DNA of 64,000 bases from Polaribacter ponticola. Lineage in GTDB: Bacteria; Bacteroidota; Bacteroidia; Flavobacteriales; Flavobacteriaceae. The stretch is taken from assembly GCF_026191475.2 (NCBI RefSeq), contig NZ_JAOSLC020000002.1:842198-906197 (forward strand), given 5' to 3'. The notes below the pieces were generated by a model that worked only from the letters and a program-made list of their open reading frames with translations, ran no database searches and had not been told where the DNA came from. Position 1 is the first letter of the stretch, and each line of letters begins with the position of its first letter. This document shows positions 31,319-40,508 of the stretch, piece after piece. Position numbers and translations under genes: made by a program.

Positions 31319-32173
31319 ATGTATACATCTGAAAAAGGAAAAAAAGAAATATTAGGTCTTTACAATCAAAAAATAGAAGAATTAAACATTAACTATAAAT
31401 ACAAGTTAATAGACACTTCCTTTGGTGTAACAAATCTTATAATTACAGGTAATGCATCAAAACCGCCAATTATATTAGTACATGGTTCTAATGGTTGTGC
31501 ACCAATTGCTTTAGAAACTTATAAGGGTTTAGAAAATGATTTTCAAATTTTTGCCATTGATGTTTTAGCACAACCCAATAAAAGTGCTGATACAAGAATG
31601 TCTATGAAAAATGATGATTATGGTAAATGGATGCATGAAGTAATAGATGCTCTAAAACTTAAAAACGTTACGCTTGCTGGCTTCTCATTTGGCGGCTTAA
31701 TTATTTTAAAAACGCTTGAATACAAAGAAAAAAACATAAAAGAAGTTTTTTTATCTGCACCTGCTTACATTGTAAATGGAAATCCATTAAAAGCTTTATT
31801 TAAAGTTTTTATACCCATGAAATTTTACATGAAAACAAAAAAAACAAAATATGTAGAATGCTTTTTAAAAGAAGTATTTACTAAACAAGACGATTTTGCT
31901 TTACAGTTTTTATCTAAAGTTTTTTTACATTTTAAAATGGATTTTACTCCTGTTCCTGTTATTAAAACTGCTGCTGCAAAATTAATAAAAACACCAATAA
32001 CAATATTTGCCGCAAAAAACGATTTAATGTTTCCTGGAGAAAAAATGATACATCGCTGTCGTGAAATTTTCCCATCTTCTTTACAAACAATTTTACTTAG
32101 CGAATCTAAACATGTACAGAATAGTTTTGATAATAGATACATTGTAGAAATTATAAAAAAAGCACAGAAATAA
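31319..32173 (+). CDS. Alpha/beta-hydrolase
   Basis: 284 residues from ATG 31319; an upstream TTG frame to 31238 is less plausible. Oxyanion turn 'LVHGSNGCAP', nucleophile elbow 'AGFSFGG' and a C-terminal 'ESKHVQNS' histidine form the usual triad of alpha/beta-hydrolase 1 enzymes. No signal peptide, so cytoplasmic. The 5-base gap to the deacetylase gene suggests co-transcription. Substrate not predictable. Confidence 0.8.
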   Translation: MYTSEKGKKEILGLYNQKIEELNINYKYKLIDTSFGVTNLIITGNASKPPIILVHGSNGCAPIALETYKGLENDFQIFAIDVLAQPNKSADTRMSMKNDDYGKWMHEVIDALKLKNVTLAGFSFGGLIILKTLEYKEKNIKEVFLSAPAYIVNGNPLKALFKVFIPMKFYMKTKKTKYVECFLKEVFTKQDDFALQFLSKVFLHFKMDFTPVPVIKTAAAKLIKTPITIFAAKNDLMFPGEKMIHRCREIFPSSLQTILLSESKHVQNSFDNRYIVEIIKKAQK

Positions 32174-32178
32174 TTGTA

Positions 32179-33108
32179 ATGAGGCATTTAAAATTACTCT
32201 TTTCTCTAATTGCTTTAGTTACTCTTTTTAGCTGTAAAACTAATTCTCAAATAGAAAAACCAAAAATTTCCTTTTCTTTTGATGACGGTTCTACACAAGA
32301 TTTTCCTGGTTATGAAAACTCTAATTGGAACCAATTATTGTTAAACAAGTTAGCAGCAGAAAATGTAAAAACTGTTTTATTTGTAAAAGGAAAAAACTTA
32401 GACAATGAAGAAGGAAAATCTATTATTAAAAGTTGGGATAATTCTGGGCATTTAATTGCAAATCATACGTATTCACATCTTTATTTTAATAGTAAAAAAG
32501 TAAGTTTAAATAAATTTAAACAAGAATTATTAAAGAACGATTCATTAATTAACACCTATTCTAATTATACAAAATTATTCAGATTTCCGTATTTGAAAGA
32601 AGGGAATACAATTGAGAAAAGAGATGATTTTAGAAATTTTTTAAAAGAACAAAACTATAAAATAGGTCATGTAACAATTGATGCATCTGACTGGTACATA
32701 AACCAAAGACTTATAAAACGATTAAAAGAAAATAATAAAGCAGACATTTCTGGTTTTAGAGATTATTATTTAGACCATCTTTTTAATCGTGCAGAATATT
32801 ACAATTCGCTTGGGAAAAAATTAACGGGACGACAAATTCATCACAATATATTATTACATCATAACTTAACATCTGCCCTATTTATAGATGATTTAATAAA
32901 TCGTTTTAAAAAGAATGGTTGGGAAATTGTTGATGCAAAAAAAGCATATAAAGATGCTATTTATAATAAAGTTTCGAATACAGTTCCTGCTGGAGAAAGT
33001 CTTTTGTGGGCATTAGCTAAACAAACAAAAAAATACGATTCCATTTTACGTTATCCGGCAGAAGATAGTCGTTACGAAAAAGAAGCAATGGATCGTTTAG
33101 GATTGTAG
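32179..33108 (+). CDS. Polysaccharide deacetylase family lipoprotein
   Basis: 309 residues. The signal peptide ends in 'LVTLFSCKTN', a lipobox. NodB-homology motifs: 'FSFDDGST' (catalytic and metal Asp) and 'NHTYSH' (metal histidines), then 'RFPYLKEG', with a late histidine cluster 'LLHHN'. The family removes N- or O-acetyl groups from surface glycans, peptidoglycan or chitin-like polymers. Probably anchored in the envelope. It sits between a hydrolase and a DinB protein. Confidence 0.85.
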   Translation: MRHLKLLFSLIALVTLFSCKTNSQIEKPKISFSFDDGSTQDFPGYENSNWNQLLLNKLAAENVKTVLFVKGKNLDNEEGKSIIKSWDNSGHLIANHTYSHLYFNSKKVSLNKFKQELLKNDSLINTYSNYTKLFRFPYLKEGNTIEKRDDFRNFLKEQNYKIGHVTIDASDWYINQRLIKRLKENNKADISGFRDYYLDHLFNRAEYYNSLGKKLTGRQIHHNILLHHNLTSALFIDDLINRFKKNGWEIVDAKKAYKDAIYNKVSNTVPAGESLLWALAKQTKKYDSILRYPAEDSRYEKEAMDRLGL

Positions 33109-33126
33109 TATAAAAACAAAAAAATA

Positions 33127-33597
33127 ATGAATTCAATAAAAATAATCTTATTAAATTTTCATGAAATAAGAAGACGAAGCTTAAAATTATGGAACGGAAT
33201 TCCTAATGAATATTTGAATTGGAAACCAGACGAAAATGCCTTTACTATTATAGAAATGATAAGACACATTTTAGAAGGCGAGCATCTTTTTCATCAGATA
33301 ATAGAAAATCGAGGAGATTTGGGAGATTATCAATCGCCTTGGAAAGAGTTAACATATACAGATTTGGAAAATGAAATAACATTTTCTAAAAAATATAGAG
33401 CAGAGTTTCTAAATATGATAAATGATTTAAACGAATCTGATTTAAAAAACATAAAAATTGAAAGAAAAGAAGTTGGGCAGAATAAAATACTTGGTGATTA
33501 CTTAAACAGAATTGCTTACCACGAAGCTGTTCATACAGGGCAATTGTTAGACTACTTAAGAACAATAGGAATTAACAGACCTCAAATTTGGGATTAA
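33127..33597 (+). CDS. DinB-family protein
   Basis: 156 residues forming a four-helix bundle. The three metal-site histidines can be placed in 'RHILEGEH' and 'YHEAVHTGQ'. DinB/YfiT-like proteins are putative metal-dependent enzymes, including thiol transferases; the actual reaction is unknown. Cytoplasmic. Confidence 0.8.
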   Translation: MNSIKIILLNFHEIRRRSLKLWNGIPNEYLNWKPDENAFTIIEMIRHILEGEHLFHQIIENRGDLGDYQSPWKELTYTDLENEITFSKKYRAEFLNMINDLNESDLKNIKIERKEVGQNKILGDYLNRIAYHEAVHTGQLLDYLRTIGINRPQIWD

Positions 33598-33648
33598 ATA
33601 TAATTGGTAAAACAACAACAATTTCACAATAATAATTCACCTAAAAAA

Positions 33649-34472
33649 ATGAAAAAAACATATTATTTATTGCATTAACCCTACTCGTATTATCAAGTAA
33701 AGCCCAAGAATATAAAGAATATTATAAAAATGGCGCTTTAAAAGTATTTGGAGTTAAGAAGAATAATTTAAAAACTGGAGAATGGAAATACTATTTTGAG
33801 AATGGTAAGATAAGTAAAACAGGTAATTATTTAGAAGGAAAACTAAATGAGGAATGGAAATATTATTACGATAATGGTGTTTTAAGAATTATTGGAAAAT
33901 ACAAAAAAGGAAAAGATAAAGGCTTGTGGAAATACTTTTACGAAAATAGTGCTTTAAGAGCTATCGGAAAATATAAAAATGGAAAACAAACTGGCAAATG
34001 GAAATACTTTTATAAAAATTCTATCTTAAAAAAAGTTGGTAAAAAAGAAAAAGGTGAAGACATAGGTGAATGGAAATATTTTAATGAAGACGGAACCTTA
34101 AATAAAATTGAAAAGATAGAAACCGATAAAGCACAAATTGAAAGAATATTAAGTTATTATTTTGAAGGCTCTAAAACGGATAATCCAGATCTACTTAAGA
34201 AAGCATTTCATTCTGATGCTACTTTAAAGTTCATCAATAAAAAAGGCGCTTACACAAAAATACCTATTCAAACGTTTTTCACGTATTTCAAAAACACGAA
34301 GACTAGGTCATTTAAAACTAAAATTTATTACATAAATATTTCTGAAACTACCGCAAATGTAAAACTCTCTACAGAATATAAAACCTATAAATATATAGAT
34401 TATATGAATATGCTAAAAACAAAAAAAGGCTGGAAAATTGTGAGTAAAATTTCTCATCAAGAGTTTTTTTAG
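33649..34472 (+). CDS. MORN-like repeat (YwqK-type) protein with NTF2-like tail; frameshift in signal peptide
   Basis: The ATG at 33649 starts a signal peptide ('LFIALTLLVLSSKAQ' once one A is added to the A7 run at 33652-33658). The open frame then runs to 34472, and its first internal ATG is 33924. Residues about 20-150 are repeats of the form 'GEWKYYFENGKI', 'EWKYYYDNGVL', 'GLWKYFYENSAL'. The last 110 residues ('RILSYYFEGSKTDNPDLLKK' onward) look like an NTF2/SnoaL-fold domain. Exported; an interaction or surface role is likely. Despite the YwqK 'antitoxin' database label, nothing here shows a toxin. Confidence 0.7.
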
Positions 34473-34503
34473 AAATAACTAGAATTTTTAAAATTTAGAA
34501 TTA

Positions 34504-34827
34504 ATGCAATACGATAAAGACTTACAATCCATACACAAAGCTCTTTTTTTAAAAGCACGAGAATTTCTTTTGTCTTTCGATGGGATAGTAGAAACAAAAA
34601 AAGAACGAATTACAACTTATTCAAATAAAAATGGCGGGATTTGCCATTTAAGAACAATGTCTTATGGTGTTGATTTTGGATTTTTAAAAGGCGCAAAAAT
34701 GAAAGATGAATTAGGATTTCTTACAGGAAAAGGAAAAGCGATTCGGGTTTTAGCCATAAAAGAATTAGATAAAAAAACGATTACGTATTATTTAAAACAA
34801 GCTTTAGAATTAAACGAAAAAAAATAA
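34504..34827 (+). CDS. DUF1801-like small protein
   Basis: 107 residues resembling the DUF1801/YdhG fold ('GICHLRTMSYGVDFGFLKGA', 'GKGKAIRVLAIKELDKKT'). Cytoplasmic, function unknown. It sits 31 bases after the MORN-like gene and 9 bases before a lipoprotein gene. Confidence 0.65.
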   Translation: MQYDKDLQSIHKALFLKAREFLLSFDGIVETKKERITTYSNKNGGICHLRTMSYGVDFGFLKGAKMKDELGFLTGKGKAIRVLAIKELDKKTITYYLKQALELNEKK

Positions 34828-34836
34828 TTAAAAAAA

Positions 34837-35742
34837 ATGAAAAAACTAAATTTATCTATTAAAGCTATGTTCATAGCATCTGTATTATTTATTTCATGTA
34901 CAGAAAACGATCCAATTATCGAAGAAGAAACTTGTATTGGAGATAACTATACAATTGAAATTGATCGATTATTAACAAAATTAACAAATACGCATCCTGG
35001 TAATTTACCAACAATTCGTAATTATGAATATACTTATAATTCTTATAATTTATTAGCAGAATCTAAAGAATATACTTTTGATTATGATGAGTATCGAATT
35101 TTCAATTATCCATGCAACAACAATTTAAGTTCAGTAACCAATGAAAACGAAAGTTTAAAGTATACTTTAAAGTATGATGAGTTAAATAGGTTAGTTTCAT
35201 ATAAAACAACAAATTCTTATTTACACGATTACGAGTTAACCTATAGTGGTAATACAATTACTGTTTCAGGTTTAATTAATAAAAAACCAAATACTACAAT
35301 AACTATAGAAACTACTAATAACCTAGTAACAAGAATTATTAGAAGTGATAACTATTCTACTTTTGAGTATGATACTAATGGAAATTTAATAAAAGCAAGA
35401 GATTACGATAATGATAACACATTGTTAAAAGATTATAAAGTTTCTTATGATTCAAATCCTAATCCGTTTTATGGTCAATTTAAATCAAGTTATTTAGAGC
35501 GTTTTATTGATTATTTTTCTAAATCTGCGTTTTATGGAATTGATAATTTTTTCAGATTCAATCAATCTAAATTCCCTTATTTAAAGAACAATCCTGTTTT
35601 ATTAGAAGATTTAGAGTGTACAAATTGCTATAAAGATTTATTAAAAAGAACCTATGAATACGATTCACAGAATTATCCTTTAAAAATGGAAGAAAGTCAT
35701 GTTGGTGCTCCAGCAGTTATTTATGAATATCAATACAATTAA
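34837..35742 (+). CDS. Hypothetical lipoprotein with YD-like repeats
   Basis: 301 residues. The signal peptide ends 'LFISCTEND' (lipobox Cys). The body has repeated tyrosine/asparagine-rich strands such as 'YEYTYNSYNLLAESK', 'YTLKYDELNRLVSYK' and 'FEYDTNGNLIKARDY', resembling the RHS/YD-repeat hairpins of many Bacteroidota lipoproteins. Probably displayed on the outer membrane. No enzyme motif. The next gene is a leucine-rich-repeat lipoprotein. Confidence 0.65.
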   Translation: MKKLNLSIKAMFIASVLFISCTENDPIIEEETCIGDNYTIEIDRLLTKLTNTHPGNLPTIRNYEYTYNSYNLLAESKEYTFDYDEYRIFNYPCNNNLSSVTNENESLKYTLKYDELNRLVSYKTTNSYLHDYELTYSGNTITVSGLINKKPNTTITIETTNNLVTRIIRSDNYSTFEYDTNGNLIKARDYDNDNTLLKDYKVSYDSNPNPFYGQFKSSYLERFIDYFSKSAFYGIDNFFRFNQSKFPYLKNNPVLLEDLECTNCYKDLLKRTYEYDSQNYPLKMEESHVGAPAVIYEYQYN

Positions 35743-35750
35743 AAACGAAA

Positions 35751-36578
35751 ATGAAAAACACTGTTTTATTTATAGCCTTTGGAATTTTTGTATTTGCTTC
35801 TTGCTCAAAAGATACTGAAATTGAAATACCAGAACCTGTAAACGATTTTGTAGAAATACCAGATATTGAATTCGAAAAAGAATTAATTAGAGTTGGTATA
35901 GATTCAGATGGAGAAATCAATCAAAAATTATTAAAAACCGATGCTGAAAAAGTTACAAAACTATCTCTTTATCGTGCAGATATAACTACTTTAAAAGGTA
36001 TTGAAGCATTTGTGAATTTAAAAAATCTAAATGCCGAGGCAAATAAATTAACATCTATAGATTTAAGTAATAATGTATTGTTAGACACTATTCATTTAGG
36101 GTTTAATAACTTAACCTCTATTAAAGGTTTAAATAATGCATTAAACTTAAAGTGGTTAAGTTTAAGTGGTAATCTATTTACAGAATTTACAATAAAAAAC
36201 CCAAGTATAGAAAATATATTAATGAGTCATAACGAGTTAACATCTTTTAATGCAAACCAATGCCCAAAATTAACTGGAGTATTATTGCACATAAACAAGC
36301 TAGAAGCTTTAGACTTTAGTAATAACCCTTTACTTGAAACCTTAATTTTTTCAGATAATAAAGTAAAAACAATAAATTTAGATAACAATGTTAATTTAGA
36401 ATACATTTATTGTTCAAGTAATTTATTTACAAGCTTTGATGTAAGTAAACTTAACAAACTAGTAGACTTAAGAGTTGACAGAAACCCAACTTTAACATGT
36501 ATAAAAATTGCTGAAGATCAGGAAATTTTAACTTTAAGTTTATCAGATTACCAAGAAACAAATATTAATTGTAATTAA
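35751..36578 (+). CDS. Leucine-rich-repeat lipoprotein
   Basis: 275 residues. Lipobox in 'FVFASCSKD', then a short linker, a 'VEIPDIEFEKELIRVGIDSDG' element (quoted in part) and about eight leucine-rich repeats with a 'LDLSNNxxL' style ('IDLSNNVLL', 'LDFSNNPLL', 'INLDNNVNL'). The C-terminus 'TLSLSDYQETNINCN' is nearly the same as in the paralogue at 47083. Surface-anchored binding protein; ligand unknown. A terminator follows. Confidence 0.8.
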   Translation: MKNTVLFIAFGIFVFASCSKDTEIEIPEPVNDFVEIPDIEFEKELIRVGIDSDGEINQKLLKTDAEKVTKLSLYRADITTLKGIEAFVNLKNLNAEANKLTSIDLSNNVLLDTIHLGFNNLTSIKGLNNALNLKWLSLSGNLFTEFTIKNPSIENILMSHNELTSFNANQCPKLTGVLLHINKLEALDFSNNPLLETLIFSDNKVKTINLDNNVNLEYIYCSSNLFTSFDVSKLNKLVDLRVDRNPTLTCIKIAEDQEILTLSLSDYQETNINCN

Positions 36579-36602
36579 TATTTGAGTACAAATACCTATC
36601 TT

Positions 36603-36635
36603 TAAAGCCCATTTTTTATAAAAATGGGCTTTTTC
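36603..36635 (+). terminator. Intrinsic terminator
   Basis: Stem AGCCCATTTTT / AAAAATGGGCT followed by T's, 25 bases after the leucine-rich-repeat gene. Confidence 0.85.
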
Positions 36636-36719
36636 TTTTATTCGTTCATCCTTAAAATACGACGCTAATGTACTCTTGCTTTCCTATTTAAATAGTATTT
36701 TGTTGCTTTGTATCAAATT

Positions 36720-37808
36720 ATGAATACACAAATTAACAAACAAAATAAAAAAAGTACTTTTCCACTATATTGGAAATGTCAACTTTCTGGCTGGAGCTTA
36801 GTTTCTATTTATTGGGCGTACACAGTATATACGAGAGATAATTATGGTGTATGGTATACAATTTTAAATTATGTTTTGGATGCATCCATAGGAATATTTC
36901 TAACGCACATGTATAGAGAACTTGCTTTAAAGGCAGGTTGGAAACAATTATCAATTAAAAAACTTTTAATTCGTATTGTTCCTATAATAATTATTTTTGC
37001 TGTTTTATACACTCTTATTAATAATTTAAAATGGCATTTCTTCTGGACAATACTTATTGGTGAAGATAAAAATATTCTAGAATCTCTAGTCTTTTGGGAT
37101 CCGATATTTATTACAGGCTTGCGTTTAATGTCTATTTGGATATTGGCATATCATTTATATCATTATTATCAGAAAGAAGTAGTTACAGCAAAAGAAAATG
37201 CTCAATTAACTATCATAGCAAAACAAGCACAATTAGATAATTTATCAGCACAATTAAATCCACATTTTTTATTTAACTCCTTAAACTCAATTAAATCTTT
37301 AGTAATTGAAAATCCATATACAGCAAGGAGATCTATCGATTTACTGTCTGATTTATTACGGTCATCTTTATACGAAAAAGACAAAGATTTCATCTCTATT
37401 AAAGAAGAATTATCTTTAGTAAAAGATTATATCGAATTAGAAAAAATGCGTTTCGAAGAGCGTTTACAATTAGATATATCGATTGATAAAACGTTGAACA
37501 AATTCAAAATTCCAACTTTAAGTATTCAGTTATTGGTTGAAAATGCCATTAAACACGGAATCGATTTAATTGTTAAAGGAGGAATTATTAACCTTACTAT
37601 TAAAAAAGAACACAATCTTGTAGAAATTATAGTTGTAAATCCAGGAAAGATAAAGAGTAAAAAAACAACAGGATTAGGCATAAAAAATTTACAAGAACGA
37701 TTAGCTATTCAATATAAAAACAAAGCAACTTTTAGTTTAGTAGCGTTAAATACTAATGAAGTTGAAGCAAAAATAACAATACCATTTACAGCTGATGAAA
37801 ACATTTAA
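36720..37808 (+). CDS. LytS-type sensor histidine kinase
   Basis: 362 residues from ATG 36720; the frame extends to a TTG at 36708. Four membrane segments lie in about 12-160, then a coiled linker, 'LNPHFLFNSLNSIKSL' with the phospho-acceptor histidine, N-box 'LVENAIKHG' and G-box 'GLGIKNLQERL'. It belongs to a different branch from the other three kinases here (NSLNS instead of NTLNN). It overlaps its regulator by 14 bases. The pair precedes an esterase-family gene. Confidence 0.9.
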   Translation: MNTQINKQNKKSTFPLYWKCQLSGWSLVSIYWAYTVYTRDNYGVWYTILNYVLDASIGIFLTHMYRELALKAGWKQLSIKKLLIRIVPIIIIFAVLYTLINNLKWHFFWTILIGEDKNILESLVFWDPIFITGLRLMSIWILAYHLYHYYQKEVVTAKENAQLTIIAKQAQLDNLSAQLNPHFLFNSLNSIKSLVIENPYTARRSIDLLSDLLRSSLYEKDKDFISIKEELSLVKDYIELEKMRFEERLQLDISIDKTLNKFKIPTLSIQLLVENAIKHGIDLIVKGGIINLTIKKEHNLVEIIVVNPGKIKSKKTTGLGIKNLQERLAIQYKNKATFSLVALNTNEVEAKITIPFTADENI

Positions 37809-38517
37809 AACCATCATTATTGATGATGAACGTTTGGCAAGAGAAGAAGTAAAACGTGCATTAAAAAATTACCCAGAGTTTGAAATAGTTGGTGAAGCCA
37901 ATAATGTAGATGCTGCTTTAATTTTAATTGACGAACTAAACCCAGATATTCTTTTTTTAGACATTCATATGCCAGAAAAATCTGGTTTTGATTTGTTAGA
38001 AGAATTAACAACCGTACCAGAAGTTGTTTTTACAACAGCTTACGATCAATATGCTGTAAAAGCTTTTGAGTTAAACGCTTTAGATTATTTAGTAAAACCA
38101 TTAAGAGACGAACGTTTTTCTAAAACAATAGAAAAAGTAAAAGCAGAATTGGCTAAAAAAGAAGAAATAAAAGTTGATGTTTTACCAATGCATCGAAAAA
38201 TATTTATCAAAGATGGAGAGAAATGTTTTTTTATTCCTTTATCAGAAATTTATTTTATTGAATCTATTGGCAATTATGTTCGCTTATATTTTGGTAGTGA
38301 AAAAGCAATGATAAAACGTTCTTTAAAATTATTGGAAGAAAAATTAGATGCCACTGTTTTTTTTAGAATAAACAGAAGTCAAATCATAAATACACACTTT
38401 ATAAAAGAAATTCACCCATATTTTAACAATAAACTTCAAATTAAATTAATAACAGGCGAAAAGTTGGAAGCTTCAAGTAGACAATCAATAAAGTTTAAAA
38501 ACTGGAATAGCCTTTAA
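37795..38517 (+). CDS. LytTR-family response regulator
   Basis: 240 residues. Receiver with phospho-acceptor Asp56 ('FLDIHMPEKSG'), switch threonine in 'VFTTAYDQYA' and lysine in 'LVKPL'; LytTR domain at about 135-238 ('IFIKDGEKCFFIPLSEIYF' in part, 'FFRINRSQIINT'). Translationally overlapped with the kinase upstream. The esterase-family gene starts 10 bases after its stop and may be its co-transcribed target. Confidence 0.9.
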   Translation: MKTFKTIIIDDERLAREEVKRALKNYPEFEIVGEANNVDAALILIDELNPDILFLDIHMPEKSGFDLLEELTTVPEVVFTTAYDQYAVKAFELNALDYLVKPLRDERFSKTIEKVKAELAKKEEIKVDVLPMHRKIFIKDGEKCFFIPLSEIYFIESIGNYVRLYFGSEKAMIKRSLKLLEEKLDATVFFRINRSQIINTHFIKEIHPYFNNKLQIKLITGEKLEASSRQSIKFKNWNSL

Positions 38518-38527
38518 ATTCAAAAAA

Positions 38528-39705
38528 ATGACTCACAAAAATAATGTTACAAAAATGCTTATTGTGTTTTTGGTGTTCTTGCAATACACAGTAGTTTCGC
38601 AAAATGCAACTTCTTATTCAATAGGAAAAACCTATAAAATTAAGTCCAAAGTTTTAAATGAAGAACGTACTTATATTCTAGAGTTACCAAGTTCTTATAA
38701 AACTGGTGAAACAAAGTATCCTATTTTAGTTTTATTAGATGGTGAAATGAGTTATCACTCTCATTCAGGAATATTAAACCATATGACACAAGGACGTCAA
38801 ATTCCTGAAATGATTATTGTTGCCATTACAAATGTGGATAGAAACAGAGATTATACACCAACAAAATATTTAACCAATTTAAATGGATCTAGTGCTATAG
38901 AAAATCATAAAACTACAGGAGGAAGCGCAAAATTTTTACAATTTATTGAACAAGAATTATTACCTAAAGTTGAAAAAAATATAGAACTAATGGGTTTAAA
39001 ACTTTAGTAGGAATTTCACATGGTGGTTTACTTGTAGGATCTGCTTTTTTATCAAAAGAGACTACATTTAATGGGTTTGTTTCTATGGATCCAAGTTTTT
39101 GGTGGGACAATCAACAAGTAGTAAAACAATTGGAGAAAACGGATTTGAATCAAATAAAAAACAAAAGATTTTACTTGTCTACTGCTGATAAATTTGAAAA
39201 CTTTGATAGAATTCCACATGTATTTACTGCAAACATTAATAGCCATGAAAAATTTAATACAACTTTAAAAAACAAAGGGTTTTCACCATCAAATATTGCA
39301 TTAGACTATTTTAAAGAAGAAAACCATTGGACGGTTGCACTAATGAGTTTGTACAACGGAATGCAATTCATCTACAAAGGGTTAAAAATGAAAAATATGG
39401 ATAGTAGTTCTATTAATGAAATAGAACTTTATTATAAAGACAATTATAATGGAAGTTTTTTACCTCCAGAAAACGATATAAATTCTTTAGGCTATAGTTT
39501 TTTAATGAATAACCCAAAAAAAGCATTAACGTACTTTAAATTAAATGTGAAAAATTACCCAAAGTCATCTAATGCTTTTGATAGTTTAGGAGAAGTGTAT
39601 TTTAATTTAGATGATAAGGTGAATGCTTTAAAAAGCTATAAAAAATCTTTTGATTTAGATTCGAATAATAAAAATGCCTTAAAAATGATAAATAAATTAA
39701 ACTAA
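38528..39705 (+). pseudogene. Esterase-family alpha/beta-hydrolase with TPR tail, one frameshift
   Basis: Pieces 38528-39007 and about 38980-39705 join by adding one A at the A7 run 38973-38979, the same codon position as the break in the 20637 paralogue. The elbow is GISHGG (serine kept), with 'SMDPSFWWDNQQ' and 'EENHWTVA'. A signal peptide ends 'TVVSQ'. The C-terminal TPR ('AFDSLGEVYFNLDDKVNALK') resembles the tail of the S41 gene at the left edge. Expected to be an exported esterase. It probably shares a transcript with the LytS/LytTR pair. Confidence 0.75.
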
Positions 39706-39755
39706 CTGTTTTTCAAACAAGTACAATCATTTTTACTTTCAAAACTTAATTTTTT

Positions 39756-39784
39756 AACGTTTGTAAGCGTATTTCTACGTTGCT
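39756..39784 (+). promoter_or_regulatory. Possible LytTR-type direct repeat
   Basis: AACGTTTGT and TACGTTGCT lie 11 bases apart upstream of the gene at 39834. The first matches the published LytTR half-site pattern [TA][AC][CA]GTTN[AG][TG] fully and the second in 8 of 9 positions. The spacer is a base or two shorter than usual, and AT-rich DNA yields chance matches. Confidence 0.3.
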
Positions 39785-39833
39785 GTACTTTCTCTTTTAA
39801 GCTACTCTTATAATTCATTTCTTTGTACTATAA

Positions 39834-40475
39834 ATGAATAAAAACAAAAATATTATGACACATTTTAAAAATAAATTACCATTTTCAAAAGTATTGTTTT
39901 TCTTGACAATACTAATAATGAGCTCTTGCTTTAAACAGTATGAAAAGATAACTAATCAGCCAAAATTAAAGGATTACACTGTTGGAGAAAATTGGGTTTG
40001 GAAATACAAAGGGGTAACTGATAAAGGAGAAGTTCGTTCTAATGGAGAAGATGCTAGAAGAATAGTTAGTATTGATGGTGTTTTATCAATTTTAGTTGGA
40101 AAAGATACTGTACCTGTTTCAGACCTTGTAAAGCCTGAAATAAGTAAAACACCAAGATATAAATGGCCTTTAGAAGTTGGCAAAAAGTGGAAATACGAGA
40201 AAAACTGGACAAGTCAAGATGGTACAACAGGAAAGCAAAGTCAAGAAGCTGAAGTTTTATCTTTTAAAGAAGAAACTGTAGGAGCTGGTACATTTATGGC
40301 TTACACTATTCAATACTTAGGTAAAACTACAAATTCTAGAGGTTATAATGCAAGAACGGATGAAGTTTGGTTATATGCTCCTAAAGTTAAAAATTTTATT
40401 AAATTAACGCAAACTCAAGATGATTTTGTGTACAATGAAGAGTTAATAAAGTATTCAAATCCGAATAAAAAATAA
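39834..40475 (+). CDS. Hypothetical lipoprotein
   Basis: 213 residues from ATG 39834, or 206 from ATG 39855, which would begin closer to the hydrophobic stretch. The lipobox is in 'LIMSSCFKQ'. The mature part has repeated W/K-rich beta strands ('GENWVWKYKGVTDKGE', 'GKKWKYEKNWTSQDG', 'DEVWLYAPKVKNF'), suggesting a small beta-sandwich or barrel. No family recognised. It precedes the CocE-like gene by 33 bases. Confidence 0.65.
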   Translation: MNKNKNIMTHFKNKLPFSKVLFFLTILIMSSCFKQYEKITNQPKLKDYTVGENWVWKYKGVTDKGEVRSNGEDARRIVSIDGVLSILVGKDTVPVSDLVKPEISKTPRYKWPLEVGKKWKYEKNWTSQDGTTGKQSQEAEVLSFKEETVGAGTFMAYTIQYLGKTTNSRGYNARTDEVWLYAPKVKNFIKLTQTQDDFVYNEELIKYSNPNKK

Positions 40476-40508
40476 CATTGTTTACTAACAACTTTTAATA
40501 AAAAAACA

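Noticed and set aside
33649..34472. Toxin-antitoxin locus
   Set aside because: Only the WKYYxENG-type repeats gave that idea; there is no toxin-like neighbour and the protein has a signal peptide.
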